Positions 16,601 to 26,106 are shown, counted from the stretch's first letter. The stretch is 46,090 nucleotides of DNA from Clostridiaceae bacterium (GCA_009911355.1 QXXE01000030.1:1-46090), one strand, 5' to 3'. Made by a program: numbers and translations. Notes: a model not told the origin generated them from the sequence alone.

Positions 16601-17602
16601 ATGATGAAATCCAAAAGATTGGCGGCAGCGTTCCTGACCGCAGCAATGGCGCTTTCCCTGACCGCGTGCGGCGGCAATTCCGACGGCGGGTCCAGTACGG
16701 CCGGCGGGTCCGGCTCGAGCAGCGATGACAAGATCGAGATCGCGTACATCGTTAAGGCAAAGTCCGACGCGTTCTGGACCAGCATGGAAGACGGCGCAAT
16801 GAAGTATGCGGAAGAGGTTGGCGTCAAGGTCGATTTCCAGGCGCCCGAGAAGGAAACGGACGTGGAAAAGCAGGTGCAGTTCGTAGAAAACGCAGTGATC
16901 AAGGGCTATGACGCCATCATCCTGTCTGCGGCGGATTCCAATGCGCTTGCCCCGGCGATCAAGAAAGCAAATGACGCAAATATCCCGGTAATCCTTGTCA
17001 ACGACACGATGGACCAGGGCGCACTGGACGCAGCTGGCGCAAAGGTTGAAACCTATGTCGGCATCGACCAGTATGAAGCGGCTTCCCTCGCGGGTACATA
17101 TGCGGCGGAGAATATCGCTGACGGCCAGATCTGCTATCTGGAAGGCGTTCCCGGCGTACAGGCGCTGGATGACCGTCTGAGCGGCTTCCGCGACCAGTGC
17201 GGCAGTTTCAATGTTGTAGCCTCCCAGACCGCACGCTGCGACCGCAACGAGGGCTTCAACGTCATGCAGAATGTGCTTTCCTCCAACCCGAACGTGAACG
17301 TTGTCTGGGCGGTCAACGCCGAGATGGGCCAGGGCGCTATCCAGGCGATTGAGCAGGGCGGCTTCTCCGGCAAGGTGCAGGTATTCGACTTTGACGCGGC
17401 TCCCGACGATATCAAGGCCATCAAGGAAGGCACTCTTGCGGGTTCGGTTGCACAGTACCCCGACCTTCAGGCAGCGGCAGCAATTCAGGCGTGCCTCGAT
17501 GTGCTTGACGGCAAGACCCTTGACGCGCACACCAAGACCAAAGCGGCGCTCATCACGGCGGATAACGTAGAAGCGTTTGAAGCGGGCGAGGATGTCGGCT
17601 GA
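16601..17602 (+). CDS. Sugar ABC transporter substrate-binding lipoprotein (RbsB-type), copy 2
   Basis: A 333-aa lipoprotein with lipobox LTAC (Cys23 counting from the ATG at 16601), a Gly/Ser linker and a type 1 binding-protein fold. ATG 16601 is preferred; a TTG at 16595 would sit only four bases from AGGAG. It is the operon's own receptor and is closely similar end to end to the copy at 10281, for example in FQAPEKETDVEKQVQF, CDRNEGFNVMQNVLS and VQVFDFDAAPDD. The ligand is inferred to be an inositol or similar polyol. Codons are markedly GC-richer than in copy 1. Confidence 0.92.
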   Translation: MMKSKRLAAAFLTAAMALSLTACGGNSDGGSSTAGGSGSSSDDKIEIAYIVKAKSDAFWTSMEDGAMKYAEEVGVKVDFQAPEKETDVEKQVQFVENAVIKGYDAIILSAADSNALAPAIKKANDANIPVILVNDTMDQGALDAAGAKVETYVGIDQYEAASLAGTYAAENIADGQICYLEGVPGVQALDDRLSGFRDQCGSFNVVASQTARCDRNEGFNVMQNVLSSNPNVNVVWAVNAEMGQGAIQAIEQGGFSGKVQVFDFDAAPDDIKAIKEGTLAGSVAQYPDLQAAAAIQACLDVLDGKTLDAHTKTKAALITADNVEAFEAGEDVG

Positions 17603-17670
17603 ACACAAGCGCTTTGCGGCTGAGATACGGTTCAATGACATTCACAAAACATTAAAGGAGATAATTCATT

Positions 17671-18456
17671 ATGAAATTTGCAAAATCAGCGTGCATCGAA
17701 CCGATGTACAGTGAAATCCCCTTTCTTGACCGCTTCCAAGCGGCCAAGGACGACGGCTTCGAGTTCGTAGAATTTTGGAGCTGGACAGATAAGGATCTCG
17801 ATGCGGTCAAGGCTGCGGCGGAAAAGGCAGGCGTCGGCATTTCCGGCTTCAACGGCGATGCAGCGTATTCGCTGATCGACCCCACCCACAAGGAAAAGTA
17901 TCTTGACTTTCTGAGAAAGTCGGTCGCGGCGGCGCAGAAGATCGGCGCAAAGAGCGTTACCATCCACTCGAACGCGCTTGGCGACGCGGGCATCGTTGTC
18001 AACCATTACACCGAGCTGTCGGATACCGTGAAGCTGTGCTCGATGTATGACATGCTGCTTGAATGCGCGAAGATCGCCGAAGAAAGCGGCATTGCCATGA
18101 ACCTTGAACCGCTGAATATCACAACGGATCACGTCGGCAATTACCTTGCGACCACCCGTATGGCAGCGGAAATGACCCGTCTGATCGGCTCCCCGATGCT
18201 GAAGGTGCTCTATGACGTGTACCACATGCAGCTCAACGAAGGCTCGCTCTGCGACAACATCAAGGCGTATGCCGACCAGCTCGGGCACATCCACGTTGCC
18301 GACGCGCCGGGCCGTCACGAGCCGGGCACAGGCGAGATCAACTATACCCGTGTGTTCCAGGCGCTTGAGGACTGCGGCTATACTGGCAGGGTTGGCTTTG
18401 AGCTGTTCCCCGAAACGACCACCGCAAACGCTGTCAAAGCGATTATGTCCTATTAA
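17671..18456 (+). CDS. Hydroxypyruvate isomerase-like TIM-barrel enzyme
   Basis: The 261-aa protein has the length and motifs of the Hyi family in the xylose-isomerase-like superfamily: GFEFVEFWSWTDKD, GISGFNGDAAYSLI, LEPLNITTDHVGNYLATT with a conserved Glu, VLYDVYHMQ, HIHVADAPGRHEPGTGEINY and GFELFPE with the second Glu. Family members isomerise hydroxypyruvate or other small keto-sugars, and related barrels (IolI) isomerise inososes. In this operon, between uptake genes and an inositol-type dehydrogenase, an inosose or ketose isomerase role is as likely as hydroxypyruvate isomerisation. AAAGGAG precedes the start. Confidence 0.8.
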   Translation: MKFAKSACIEPMYSEIPFLDRFQAAKDDGFEFVEFWSWTDKDLDAVKAAAEKAGVGISGFNGDAAYSLIDPTHKEKYLDFLRKSVAAAQKIGAKSVTIHSNALGDAGIVVNHYTELSDTVKLCSMYDMLLECAKIAEESGIAMNLEPLNITTDHVGNYLATTRMAAEMTRLIGSPMLKVLYDVYHMQLNEGSLCDNIKAYADQLGHIHVADAPGRHEPGTGEINYTRVFQALEDCGYTGRVGFELFPETTTANAVKAIMSY

Positions 18457-18517
18457 AATGTATCCTCGTTCTTCTCAATCCACCATATAAATTTGTATCA
18501 AAAAGGAGTTTATCATC

Positions 18518-19534
18518 ATGTTGAAAGTTGGCATTATTGGCGTAGGCGCTATGGGTACCGAGCATTTCCTCCGTCTGATGAACAAGATCACGGGCGCAAC
18601 CGTAACCGCAGTTTCCGATGTGAACGAAGAACGCGCGAAAAAGGTCATCGCTCCCTACGAGGGTGTCCGCTTCATCGCCGATCCGATTGCGCTCATCAAC
18701 GACAAGGACGTGGACGCGGTTGTCATCGTCAGCGCCGACAGCACCCATGAGGAGTTTTGCCTGGAAGCGATCCGCCTGAAGAAGTTCATCTTCTGCGAAA
18801 AGCCGCTGTCCGCTTCCGCTGCCGGTGCGCGTAAGGTCGTCGACGCTGAAATGGCGGGCGGCAAGCGCCTGATCCAGCTGGGATTCAACCGCCGCTTTGA
18901 TCCCGCATATAAAGAACTGAAGGAACTGGTTGTCTCTGGCAAGCTGGGCGCACCGCTGGTGGCCCACTGTGCACACCGCAACGCAAATTATCCCGAGGCA
19001 TTTGACGATGTAGTAGCCGTTACCGGTACGGCGATTCACGAAATCGATACCATGAGCTGGCTTGTCGGTGATTACTTCACCAAGGCACAGGTTATTTTCC
19101 CGAAGACCTCCCGCCACTCCAAGAACAAGGACCTGCATGACCCGCAGATCGTTATCCTGACCACTTCCTCCGGCATGGTCGTCAACTGCGAAATCTGGGT
19201 GAACTGCCAGTATGCGTATGATATCCGCTGTGAAGTGCTCTGCGAAGACGGCACCGCTACCTTGCCGCGTCACGCCCGCGTTGAGGTCTGCACCGCAAAC
19301 AGCAAGTCCTGCGGCATGACCTCCGACGGCCTCGGCTTCTTCGCCGAAGCGTATAACGAGGAATTCCAAGCGTGGGTTGACGCCTGCAATGCGGATACCT
19401 ACTGCGCGGCTGCGGCCTCTGCCTGGGACGGCTATTGCGCAGCAGTTACTACCGATTCCTGCCTGAAATCCCAGAAGAGCGGCGGCATTGAAGAAGTCCC
19501 GCTGACCGATCGCCCCGATTTTTACAAAGGATAA
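18518..19534 (+). CDS. iolG: Gfo/Idh/MocA oxidoreductase, IolG-like inositol 2-dehydrogenase
   Basis: The 338-aa enzyme has an N-terminal Rossmann fold (VGIIGVGAMGTEH), the conserved FCEKPLS with Lys95, and in the C-terminal domain LGFNRRFDPAYKELK and AIHEIDTMSWL holding the catalytic Asp/His type residues. RRFDP and HEIDTMSWL are typical of inositol 2-dehydrogenase, which oxidises myo-inositol to scyllo-inosose with NAD+. The product would be the substrate of the IolE-like enzyme encoded at the head of the operon. It is the last gene; a strong terminator follows. Other cyclitol dehydrogenases of the family are possible. Confidence 0.85.
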   Translation: MLKVGIIGVGAMGTEHFLRLMNKITGATVTAVSDVNEERAKKVIAPYEGVRFIADPIALINDKDVDAVVIVSADSTHEEFCLEAIRLKKFIFCEKPLSASAAGARKVVDAEMAGGKRLIQLGFNRRFDPAYKELKELVVSGKLGAPLVAHCAHRNANYPEAFDDVVAVTGTAIHEIDTMSWLVGDYFTKAQVIFPKTSRHSKNKDLHDPQIVILTTSSGMVVNCEIWVNCQYAYDIRCEVLCEDGTATLPRHARVEVCTANSKSCGMTSDGLGFFAEAYNEEFQAWVDACNADTYCAAAASAWDGYCAAVTTDSCLKSQKSGGIEEVPLTDRPDFYKG

Positions 19535-19575
19535 TTTGACAAATTCGTTTTTCATCATCATCTCTCTCGATAAAG

Positions 19576-19612
19576 CGTCCGCCGCACACCTTGCGGCGGA
19601 CGTTTTGCTTTT
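19576..19612 (+). terminator. Terminator of the inositol-type operon
   Basis: The perfect 11-bp stem CGTCCGCCGCA (19576-19586) / TGCGGCGGACG (19592-19602) has a 5-base loop and is followed by TTTTGCTTTT. Confidence 0.92.
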
Positions 19613-19636
19613 GCGGGTCCGGCGAGCACACTATCT

Positions 19637-19804
19637 AATAGACCTGTTCGGGAACCCGAGAAATGCCAGCTGGCGAGGAATGATTTTACCAGTCGAAGAT
19701 AAATTTTCGTAGGAATCCTTTGTGGATTTCAAGAAAATTTAGCGAAGTACGGCAGAATCAGGCCCGTTCAGATGGCGTTTGGAAGGTTTCCGAACAGGTC
19801 TAAT
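19637..19804. repeat. Inverted repeat pair, MITE-like
   Basis: TAGACCTGTTCGG is present near 19640-19652 and again in opposite orientation near 19789-19802 (CCGAACAGGTCTA), with AAC following in both. The ~165-bp piece between has no credible ORF. A further CTTATTAGAC word is at about 20211. The pair may mark the ends of a small non-autonomous element or a remnant of a larger insertion sequence. Between 19805 and 20500 I see no gene; frames on both strands are short or interrupted. Confidence 0.5.
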
Positions 19805-20499
19805 AAGTGAACATCCCGAATCCGTCCGGCAGTGAAAAAAATGCAGCCAAAGCCAAGGGGTCCATCGCGAAATGGAATTTGAAGAAAGGAAAACCCTGGT
19901 CTGACGGACAGAAGCCGCATAATATCCGTACTGCGCTTCGGTAACTGAAGCCGAAAAGCAGGATGATATTTGTAAGGGCAACCCTCAGCATCGTCATCCG
20001 TATTCGTGCGCGGAAGCCTTGCCACATAACACCGTTCTCCCTTCTGCCTTTTTTCGTTAGCATATGCTCGATATATTTCAGATGAGCAAGTAATTTTTAC
20101 CAGAAAATGACTCAAAATCAGGAAAAGGCTGCTTCCATCCACGTGTGCGGAGTCACGAAGCCATTCTTCGACTGACAAGTCCCAAACCGCAGGAATCCTG
20201 ACGGATTTCAAGGCTTATTAGACGCAGCTCAGACAGAGAATCAATCGCGAAACCTTGCGTAGGGAATGATTCCATACTTCCTTAGCTGACGTTTGCAGTC
20301 CAAAACTCTTCCGGGCGTTTGTTCCAGTCTTCCGGCAACCGGGCTAGTGCTCCATCCAGTCAGAAAGCGGACTTGGGCTTGGAGCGGGATTTTCGCAGGG
20401 CAAGGCAGAGGACGCAGGCGGGCTGACGCCCGTCAAGGACGATAACGTAGCCATGCGGAAATCCAGCCCAAGAACGAGTTCGATTTCTGGCCGGATGGA

Positions 20500-20959
20500 G
20501 TACTAGCAGTATCTTTGTGTTCCTGAGTCATGGCAGGATGGCAGCACGTAATCGCCCAGAAACAGCTCCGGGCAATCGGCTGGGCAGAGGAAATCCGCGA
20601 ATGGTTGGACGAATGCTCTCCGGAACATGAAGAGGGAATCCTTATCATAGACAACCTGAACATCCATGTGTAAGCATCCCTGTATCGCGGTACAAACCAG
20701 CTGAAGCCCGGCGTTTGGCGAATCGCTTGAAAATCCACCACGTATCAGTACATGAGAGCTGACTGAATATTGCCGAAATCGAGTTAAATGCTCTGAGCCG
20801 CCAATGCCTTGCACGCAGGATCGATATCCTGGAAAATTTGAACGGAGAGCGGTGTGCATGAGGACGAAAGCGTAATATATATACCAAATTGTAAACCGGC
20901 ATTTCAAGTCAACGAATGCTCATGATAAATTGAAATTCATTTATCCGAAGCGCTCCTAA
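20500..20959 (+). mobile_element. IS630-type transposase remnant
   Basis: Pieces of an IS630/Tc1-type DDE transposase can be read in order across several frames: LAGWQHV-like VMAGWQHVIA, WAEEIREWLDE, ILIIDNLNIHV with the second catalytic Asp, then after a TAA (20671) and a frame change EARRLANRLKIHH, a TGA in place of the Trp of HGSWLN, LNIAEIELNALSRQCLARRI with the catalytic Glu, and HDKLKFIYP. At least two stops and one frameshift make it dead. The N-terminal part is not recognisable. From 20960 to 21083 nothing is seen. Confidence 0.8.
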
Positions 20960-21083
20960 CCCAGATAAATCGGAACCCCAATTTTGCCACTTTGCGCGAA
21001 AAATCGTTCTTAAGTGCCTAATCGTTACAACAGCCGCCTTACATCATATCATGCCATATGTGTTACAAAAACGCCGTGCCATT

Positions 21084-22106
21084 TCATCCAGTTTTAAATT
21101 CCGTATCGAAATAATACGCTGTTTTACTCTCATATATCTCCCCAACCTGCAGCACGGCGCTGGGAAATCGACTATGGTTGGGCGAGTCCGGGAAATACTG
21201 TGTTTCCAGACAGAAAGCCCCATGTCTGCCATAGGCGGCCCCGCCCTTTCCTTCCGGACAGCCATCCAGAAAGTTTCCGGTATAAAACTGGATGCCGGGC
21301 AAGGTCGTCAAAGTCTCCATATAAATACCGGTATCTGGCGACCATGCCAGGGCGGCAGGAACAAGTGCGCTGTTCCATCCGTCAATCACCCAGTTATGGT
21401 CGTACTCCCGCGCCCCAAGGGGCTGGAGCTGCCTCAAATCCATGGGGGTCCCCTTCACGGACTCTATCGCCCCGGTAGGGATTAAGTTTTCATCTGCCGG
21501 CGTGTACCGGCTTGCCGACAGGCGGAATTGATGGCTTTCGATGGAGCCGCTCCCATGTCCGGACAAATTGAAATAAGCGTGGCTGGTCAGATTACACAGG
21601 GTCGTCCTGCTGCTTTTTGCCTGATAGACGATTTCCAATGCCCGGTCCGCCAGCGTATAGGTCGCGGTAACATCCAGCGTCCCTGGATAGCCCTCCTGTC
21701 CATCCGGGCTGTTCAGGGACAGGGTCACCGAATTGCGGGTCTGTGCACGAATCCTCCAAACTTGCTTATCGAAGCCCTCCGGTCCGCCGTGGAGATGGTT
21801 AGCGCCATCATTGGACCGCAGAGGGTACTCCTTCCCGTCCAGAGCAAACCGGCTCCCGCCGATGCGGTTCGCGTATCGGCCAATGATAGCCCCTATGTAT
21901 TTGTCCTGCGCCAGATATGCCTCCAAGGTATCAAAGCCAAGCGCCACGTCTACCGGCTGTCCATTCCGATCCGGAACGGTGAGTGAACGCAGAGCGCCGC
22001 CATAGGTGATGATGCCGCAGGAAATGGCACCATCCGTTAATAATACCTCTTCCACAGGGACACCGTCCGGCATATATCCGAATACTGTTTTTTTCCCTTC
22101 ATTCAT
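21084..22106 (-). CDS. galM: Aldose 1-epimerase (galactose mutarotase)
   Basis: The 340-aa protein is full length and shows the mutarotase motifs YIGAIIGRYANRI, NHLHGGPEGFDKQ with the catalytic His, SHAYFNLSGHG with the second His, and CLETQYFPDSPNH with the catalytic Glu. It interconverts alpha and beta anomers of aldoses, so that sugars released by the upstream glycosidases (xylose, arabinose) can meet their isomerase. Cytoplasmic: no signal peptide. Last gene of the long minus-strand operon, 12 bp after araD; AAGGAG precedes its ATG. No clear terminator follows, only the decayed insertion region. Confidence 0.92.
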   Translation of the reverse strand: MNEGKKTVFGYMPDGVPVEEVLLTDGAISCGIITYGGALRSLTVPDRNGQPVDVALGFDTLEAYLAQDKYIGAIIGRYANRIGGSRFALDGKEYPLRSNDGANHLHGGPEGFDKQVWRIRAQTRNSVTLSLNSPDGQEGYPGTLDVTATYTLADRALEIVYQAKSSRTTLCNLTSHAYFNLSGHGSGSIESHQFRLSASRYTPADENLIPTGAIESVKGTPMDLRQLQPLGAREYDHNWVIDGWNSALVPAALAWSPDTGIYMETLTTLPGIQFYTGNFLDGCPEGKGGAAYGRHGAFCLETQYFPDSPNHSRFPSAVLQVGEIYESKTAYYFDTEFKTG

Positions 22107-22118
22107 GTAGGATTCTCC

Positions 22119-22817
22119 TTAATCTTGACCGTAATAAGCATTGGCACCATGCTTACGAAGATAGTGCTTGTCCAGCAGCTCCTGCTGCATGGGAGGCAAG
22201 CCGGGCGTGAGTGCCATTGCGTGGAATGCCATGAAAGAAACCTCTTCCAGCACTACGGCGTTATGGACAGCGTTGTATGGATCATTTCCCCAGGCAAAGG
22301 GACCGTGGCTATGCACCAGCACGGCGGGTATCTGGGCAGGGTCAATGTTCCGGGCCTTGAAAGTCTCAATAATGACATTTCCCGTCTCCCACTCATAATC
22401 CCCTGCAATTTCTTCCGGCGTCATTGTCCGGGTGCAGGGGATTTCGCCATTGAAATAATCCCCCTGTGTCGTGCCGAAAGCGGGAACCCCTTTCCCCGCC
22501 TGCGCGAAGGAGGTCGCCCACTTGCTATGGGTATGGACGATGCCGCCCAAAGCAGGGAACGCTTTATACAAGGCAAGATGCGTATCCGTATCGCTGGAGG
22601 GCTTCCACCTGCCCTCCACCAGCCGTCCGTCCAGATCCACTACCACCATGTCCTGGATGGTCATACCGTCATATTCCACCCCGGAAGGCTTGATGACAAC
22701 GAAACCTTTCGCGCGGTCGATGCCCGACACATTGCCCCAGGTAAATGTAACCAGATCATGCTCTGGTAAGAGCAGATTCGCCTCCAGAACTTGTTGTTTC
22801 AGTGCTTCCAGCATCAT
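22119..22817 (-). CDS. araD: L-ribulose-5-phosphate 4-epimerase
   Basis: The 232-aa class II aldolase-fold protein shows [34 protein letters not shown], the zinc ligands in [12 protein letters not shown] and [12 protein letters not shown], and the C-terminal [16 protein letters not shown] typical of AraD. It converts L-ribulose 5-phosphate to D-xylulose 5-phosphate, the step that joins arabinose to the pentose phosphate pathway. It lies 12 bp after the FGGY kinase that should supply its substrate. Zinc dependent, cytoplasmic. Confidence 0.95.
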   Translation of the reverse strand: MMLEALKQQVLEANLLLPEHDLVTFTWGNVSGIDRAKGFVVIKPSGVEYDGMTIQDMVVVDLDGRLVEGRWKPSSDTDTHLALYKAFPALGGIVHTHSKWATSFAQAGKGVPAFGTTQGDYFNGEIPCTRTMTPEEIAGDYEWETGNVIIETFKARNIDPAQIPAVLVHSHGPFAWGNDPYNAVHNAVVLEEVSFMAFHAMALTPGLPPMQQELLDKHYLRKHGANAYYGQD

Positions 22818-22829
22818 AAATCCTCCATT

Positions 22830-24359
22830 TCAATTCAGAATTTCCACAGCACAGCGCTCCACCTCCAGAAGGGCCTTGTACTGGCGCGCGTAGCGGTCAA
22901 AGCCTTCCACAGCGGCGGGGTCGGGCTGGATTGTGGAGCCGGTCACACCATCAAAAACCCTGTGGGACAGGAAATCTTCCAGCCGTTCCTCCGGACTCCG
23001 GTTCACCATGTAGGAAACCAGCAGCGCCATACCGTAAGGGCCGCCCTCCCCAGCGGTATCCATGCAGGTAACAGGTACGTTACAGGCTGCGGCCAAATAG
23101 CTTTGACCTACCACGGGGGTTTTGAACAGGCCGCCGTGACCGGTGAGAGAATCGACAACGGTATGCTCCTCCGTCAGGATATCCATGCCCATCTTCAGCG
23201 TTGCCAGCGCGGAATAAAGCTGCGCACGGAAAAAGTTGGCCAGGGTAAACCTTGTCTCCGGCGTGCGGACTACCATGGGCCGTCCGGCATCCAAATGGGT
23301 GACACCCTCCCCGGACAGGTAATTGCACACCAGCACGCCACCACAGTCGGATTCCCCCTCCAGGCTCTTTTCATAGAGCCTGGTATACAGCGTCCCTGTG
23401 TCTGGTTCTGCCCCGAAAAGGTGCGCGGCCTCTCTAAAAACGGACGCCCAGACGTTGGTGTCATTGGTGCAGTTGTTGCAGTGAACCATCGCCACCGGTG
23501 CTCCGGTGGGAGTGGCCACCAGGTCGATTTCCTCATATACCTTCTCCAGGGGCCGTTCCAGCACCACCATGGAGAAAATGGATGTCCCGGCGGACACATT
23601 GCCGGTCCGTGGCGCCACGGCATTGGCAGCAGCCATACCCGTGCCGGCATCCCCCTCCGCTGGGGCAAAGGCGATGCCAGCCGGAAGCAGTCCGTCCAGC
23701 CGGGCAGCACCCGCCTCAGTGAGTCTCCCAGCAGGCTCGCCCGCCGTCAGCACCTTTGGCAGCAGATCAGCCAGCTTCCAGGGCAGGTTCTTCGGCGCAA
23801 GCAGGGCGTCGAATCTGGAAACCATATCGGCGTTGTAATCCAAGGCGGCGCTGTCGATGGGGAACATGCCGCTGGCTTCCCCGATTCCCACAGCATTGAC
23901 GCCGGTGAGGGTATAGTGGACGTATCCGGCAAGGGTGGTCAGGTGGGCAATCCGCGGAACATGCTCCTCCCCGTTGAGCACCGCCTGATACAGATGGGCG
24001 ATAGACCACCGCTGGGGAATATGAAAGCCGAAAAGTTCCGTCAGTGCTGCTGCGGCGGGGCCGGTAACGGTGTTCTGCCATGTACGGAAGGGCGTGAGCA
24101 GGTTCCAGTCCTTGTCGAAGGCCAAATAGCCGTGCATCATGGCTGACACACCGGCAGCGGCGATGTCCTGCCGGTTTTCAACCCCGGACAGGGCGGCTTT
24201 CAAGCCTGTCCATACCTCCTCTAACGGGTAGGTCCACACGCCGTTCTCATACCTGGAAGCCCAGGTATAGTCCCCGGCGGAGACAGACCTGAACTTACCG
24301 TCAATGGTTACGGCCTTGATGCGGGTGGACCCAAGTTCAATGCCTAAACAGGTTTTCAT
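22830..24359 (-). CDS. FGGY family carbohydrate kinase, probable L-ribulokinase
   Basis: The 509-aa kinase opens with the ATP-binding LGIELGSTRIKAV and carries GVSAMMHGYLAFD, the substrate-domain stretch around GEASGMFPID, GNVSAGTSIFSM and GHGGLFKTPVVGQ of the second FGGY domain. It belongs to the family branch that differs from classic E. coli-type AraB; L-ribulose is inferred as substrate because AraD is the next gene. Cytoplasmic. GGAGGAAC precedes the ATG. A xylulokinase is encoded separately at 42610, so the two kinases likely serve arabinose and xylose respectively. Confidence 0.85.
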   Translation of the reverse strand: MKTCLGIELGSTRIKAVTIDGKFRSVSAGDYTWASRYENGVWTYPLEEVWTGLKAALSGVENRQDIAAAGVSAMMHGYLAFDKDWNLLTPFRTWQNTVTGPAAAALTELFGFHIPQRWSIAHLYQAVLNGEEHVPRIAHLTTLAGYVHYTLTGVNAVGIGEASGMFPIDSAALDYNADMVSRFDALLAPKNLPWKLADLLPKVLTAGEPAGRLTEAGAARLDGLLPAGIAFAPAEGDAGTGMAAANAVAPRTGNVSAGTSIFSMVVLERPLEKVYEEIDLVATPTGAPVAMVHCNNCTNDTNVWASVFREAAHLFGAEPDTGTLYTRLYEKSLEGESDCGGVLVCNYLSGEGVTHLDAGRPMVVRTPETRFTLANFFRAQLYSALATLKMGMDILTEEHTVVDSLTGHGGLFKTPVVGQSYLAAACNVPVTCMDTAGEGGPYGMALLVSYMVNRSPEERLEDFLSHRVFDGVTGSTIQPDPAAVEGFDRYARQYKALLEVERCAVEILN

Positions 24360-24384
24360 AGTGTTCCTCCATCAAATAATTCAG

Positions 24385-24418
24385 GGATCGGTTCGGACTG
24401 CTTCAGCAGAACCGATCC
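24385..24418 (-). other. Intercistronic hairpin between esterase and kinase genes
   Basis: The perfect 10-bp stem GGATCGGTTC (24385-24394) / GAACCGATCC (24409-24418) encloses a nested CTGCT/AGCAG stem. No T-tract follows on the minus strand, so a partial terminator or an RNA processing/stability element is more likely than a full stop. Confidence 0.65.
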
Positions 24419-24423
24419 ACAGG

Positions 24424-26106
24424 CTACAAAACGTAACCAAAGCCTAAAATCGTAAAGGTTTTCTGCTCGTCCCCCGGAGCCATTGCAATTTCGATTCGAT
24501 GGTATTTGCTTTCCCCGCTTTGGAACAGCAGCGCGGCATGGCAGTGGGTCCAGCCTGCTTCCTTTGGATTCAATACACGCGCCAGTGCGCCGTCTGTCCA
24601 GACCTGTGCTTTCCCAAAGGCCGGGTCCCCGGAATCCTTGAAAATCAGCATCAGGCTTTTGCAGGTGATTTCCAGCACAAACGGCGCTGTTCCGTCCCCT
24701 TTTTTCCAGTTGTATGGGAACTGCGGCGTATTCACCGAATCGTAATCCAGCGGAACCACCTGCAAATCACGGTCCGTCATCGTGAAACTTCCCGGAGCAA
24801 TTTTTGCCCTGGCAAACCCATCCTTTCTGTCCAACAGGCGGATCGCCGCGTAGTCTGTCCCGTACAGCGGCGGAGCATCCGGCCCTGGTGACATCAGCGC
24901 CTGCTGGTCCAGACGGTCGAGAAGATACAGCAGGCAGTCGGCCATGATTTGGTGTCCGAGATTGGACGGGTGGTAAACATCGTAAAAATACTGCCGCTTG
25001 CTGAGTACTCGCTCCTCCTTCGGGCGTGTGAACTGCGGGGATACCGCCTCCAAAACATCCGCCATCGGCAGCTGATAACGGAAACCAATAGGAGCCAGCC
25101 TGTCCTTCAGGTTCCAGTCATCGGCAAACACGGAAAACAACAGAATCACCGCCGGATGCTGCGGCAAATCAAGGATTTTGCGAATCAGGCTTTCATAGCA
25201 AACGCCTTTCGTCTCGTCGTCCTCATCGTTTACGGCAAATTCGACAACGACCAAATCCGGCTGTATTTCCCCATCCCGCCCCACGTCCCGATCATAGCGG
25301 AGAATGCCAAGCTGGGAGGGCGTACCGCCTACACCGGCTTTGATATACTGGACGGTATCCGCGTTTGAAGCATACCGGCTGCGGATCGCTTCAAAGCTTT
25401 TCCGCGCATAGCACATCTCCTGAATGGGGACCGCCCCAGCCCCCTGCGTAATCGAACCGCCCAGATAAGCAATCACCGTGTGCTGGCTGCTCCGAAGCTT
25501 TTGTAAAAATTGCTTCACCCGAAAATTATTTCCGCCGGAGAGGAAGGAACGGGCGAGCATCTCCCGATACGCGCCGCTTTCCATATCGACTGGTGGGTCC
25601 GGGTCGGTATCGGGCGCGTCAAACCCGTCGTGAAGATACAGCTTTACGGAAGCCTCCGCAATATCCTGATCAGTGGGAAGCGTAAAGAGGAATTGGCCGG
25701 GCACGCCATTGCGGTCAAATCCGTGCAGCTCCGGCAGGGGGAAAATCCTCTCCGCGCCGTCCGCTTCCACGGAAAAGGAATACGTGCTGCCGCCGTCCGC
25801 CCCTTCTGTTCCATAAAAAATCAGGGAAAACCCGACCGGCATCGTTCGCTCCTCCGCCTGGATGGAAACACCGATACTGTGAACCAGCTGATAAAAGCCC
25901 TTTGTGGTCGTCAGGTATTCCAACAGCCCCTCGTCGGAAATGCCGCCTACAATGCCTGCCTGGACGGCTAGCCGGTTTCTATCCAGGAAAAACGGATGAC
26001 GTCCCTTTCCGTCGGATTGTGGTTCGCCCCCTATGCGCTGGTCCAACAGGACATAAAACCCTTTCCGCCGCACCTGGGGGTCTTTGGGTGCGAATACATC
26101 GATCAT
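24424..26106 (-). CDS. SGNH/GDSL hydrolase, probable carbohydrate esterase
   Basis: The 560-aa protein has no signal peptide. An N-terminal beta-rich part (~170 residues) precedes an SGNH domain: block I AYLGGSITQGAG with the catalytic Ser, block II Gly in AGVGGTPSQLG, block III VEFAVNDEDD with the Asn, and block V DVYHPSNLGHQ with the catalytic Asp and His. A further C-terminal beta domain follows. The arrangement and the location among xylanolytic glycosidases fit an esterase that removes acetyl (or other acyl) groups from imported xylo-oligosaccharides. The exact ester is not shown by the sequence. AAAGGA is the ribosome site. Confidence 0.82.
   Translation of the reverse strand: MIDVFAPKDPQVRRKGFYVLLDQRIGGEPQSDGKGRHPFFLDRNRLAVQAGIVGGISDEGLLEYLTTTKGFYQLVHSIGVSIQAEERTMPVGFSLIFYGTEGADGGSTYSFSVEADGAERIFPLPELHGFDRNGVPGQFLFTLPTDQDIAEASVKLYLHDGFDAPDTDPDPPVDMESGAYREMLARSFLSGGNNFRVKQFLQKLRSSQHTVIAYLGGSITQGAGAVPIQEMCYARKSFEAIRSRYASNADTVQYIKAGVGGTPSQLGILRYDRDVGRDGEIQPDLVVVEFAVNDEDDETKGVCYESLIRKILDLPQHPAVILLFSVFADDWNLKDRLAPIGFRYQLPMADVLEAVSPQFTRPKEERVLSKRQYFYDVYHPSNLGHQIMADCLLYLLDRLDQQALMSPGPDAPPLYGTDYAAIRLLDRKDGFARAKIAPGSFTMTDRDLQVVPLDYDSVNTPQFPYNWKKGDGTAPFVLEITCKSLMLIFKDSGDPAFGKAQVWTDGALARVLNPKEAGWTHCHAALLFQSGESKYHRIEIAMAPGDEQKTFTILGFGYVL

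Noticed and set aside
19768-20211. 147-codon minus-strand open frame
   Set aside because: No family resemblance or ribosome site, lying in a decayed insertion region; probably chance.
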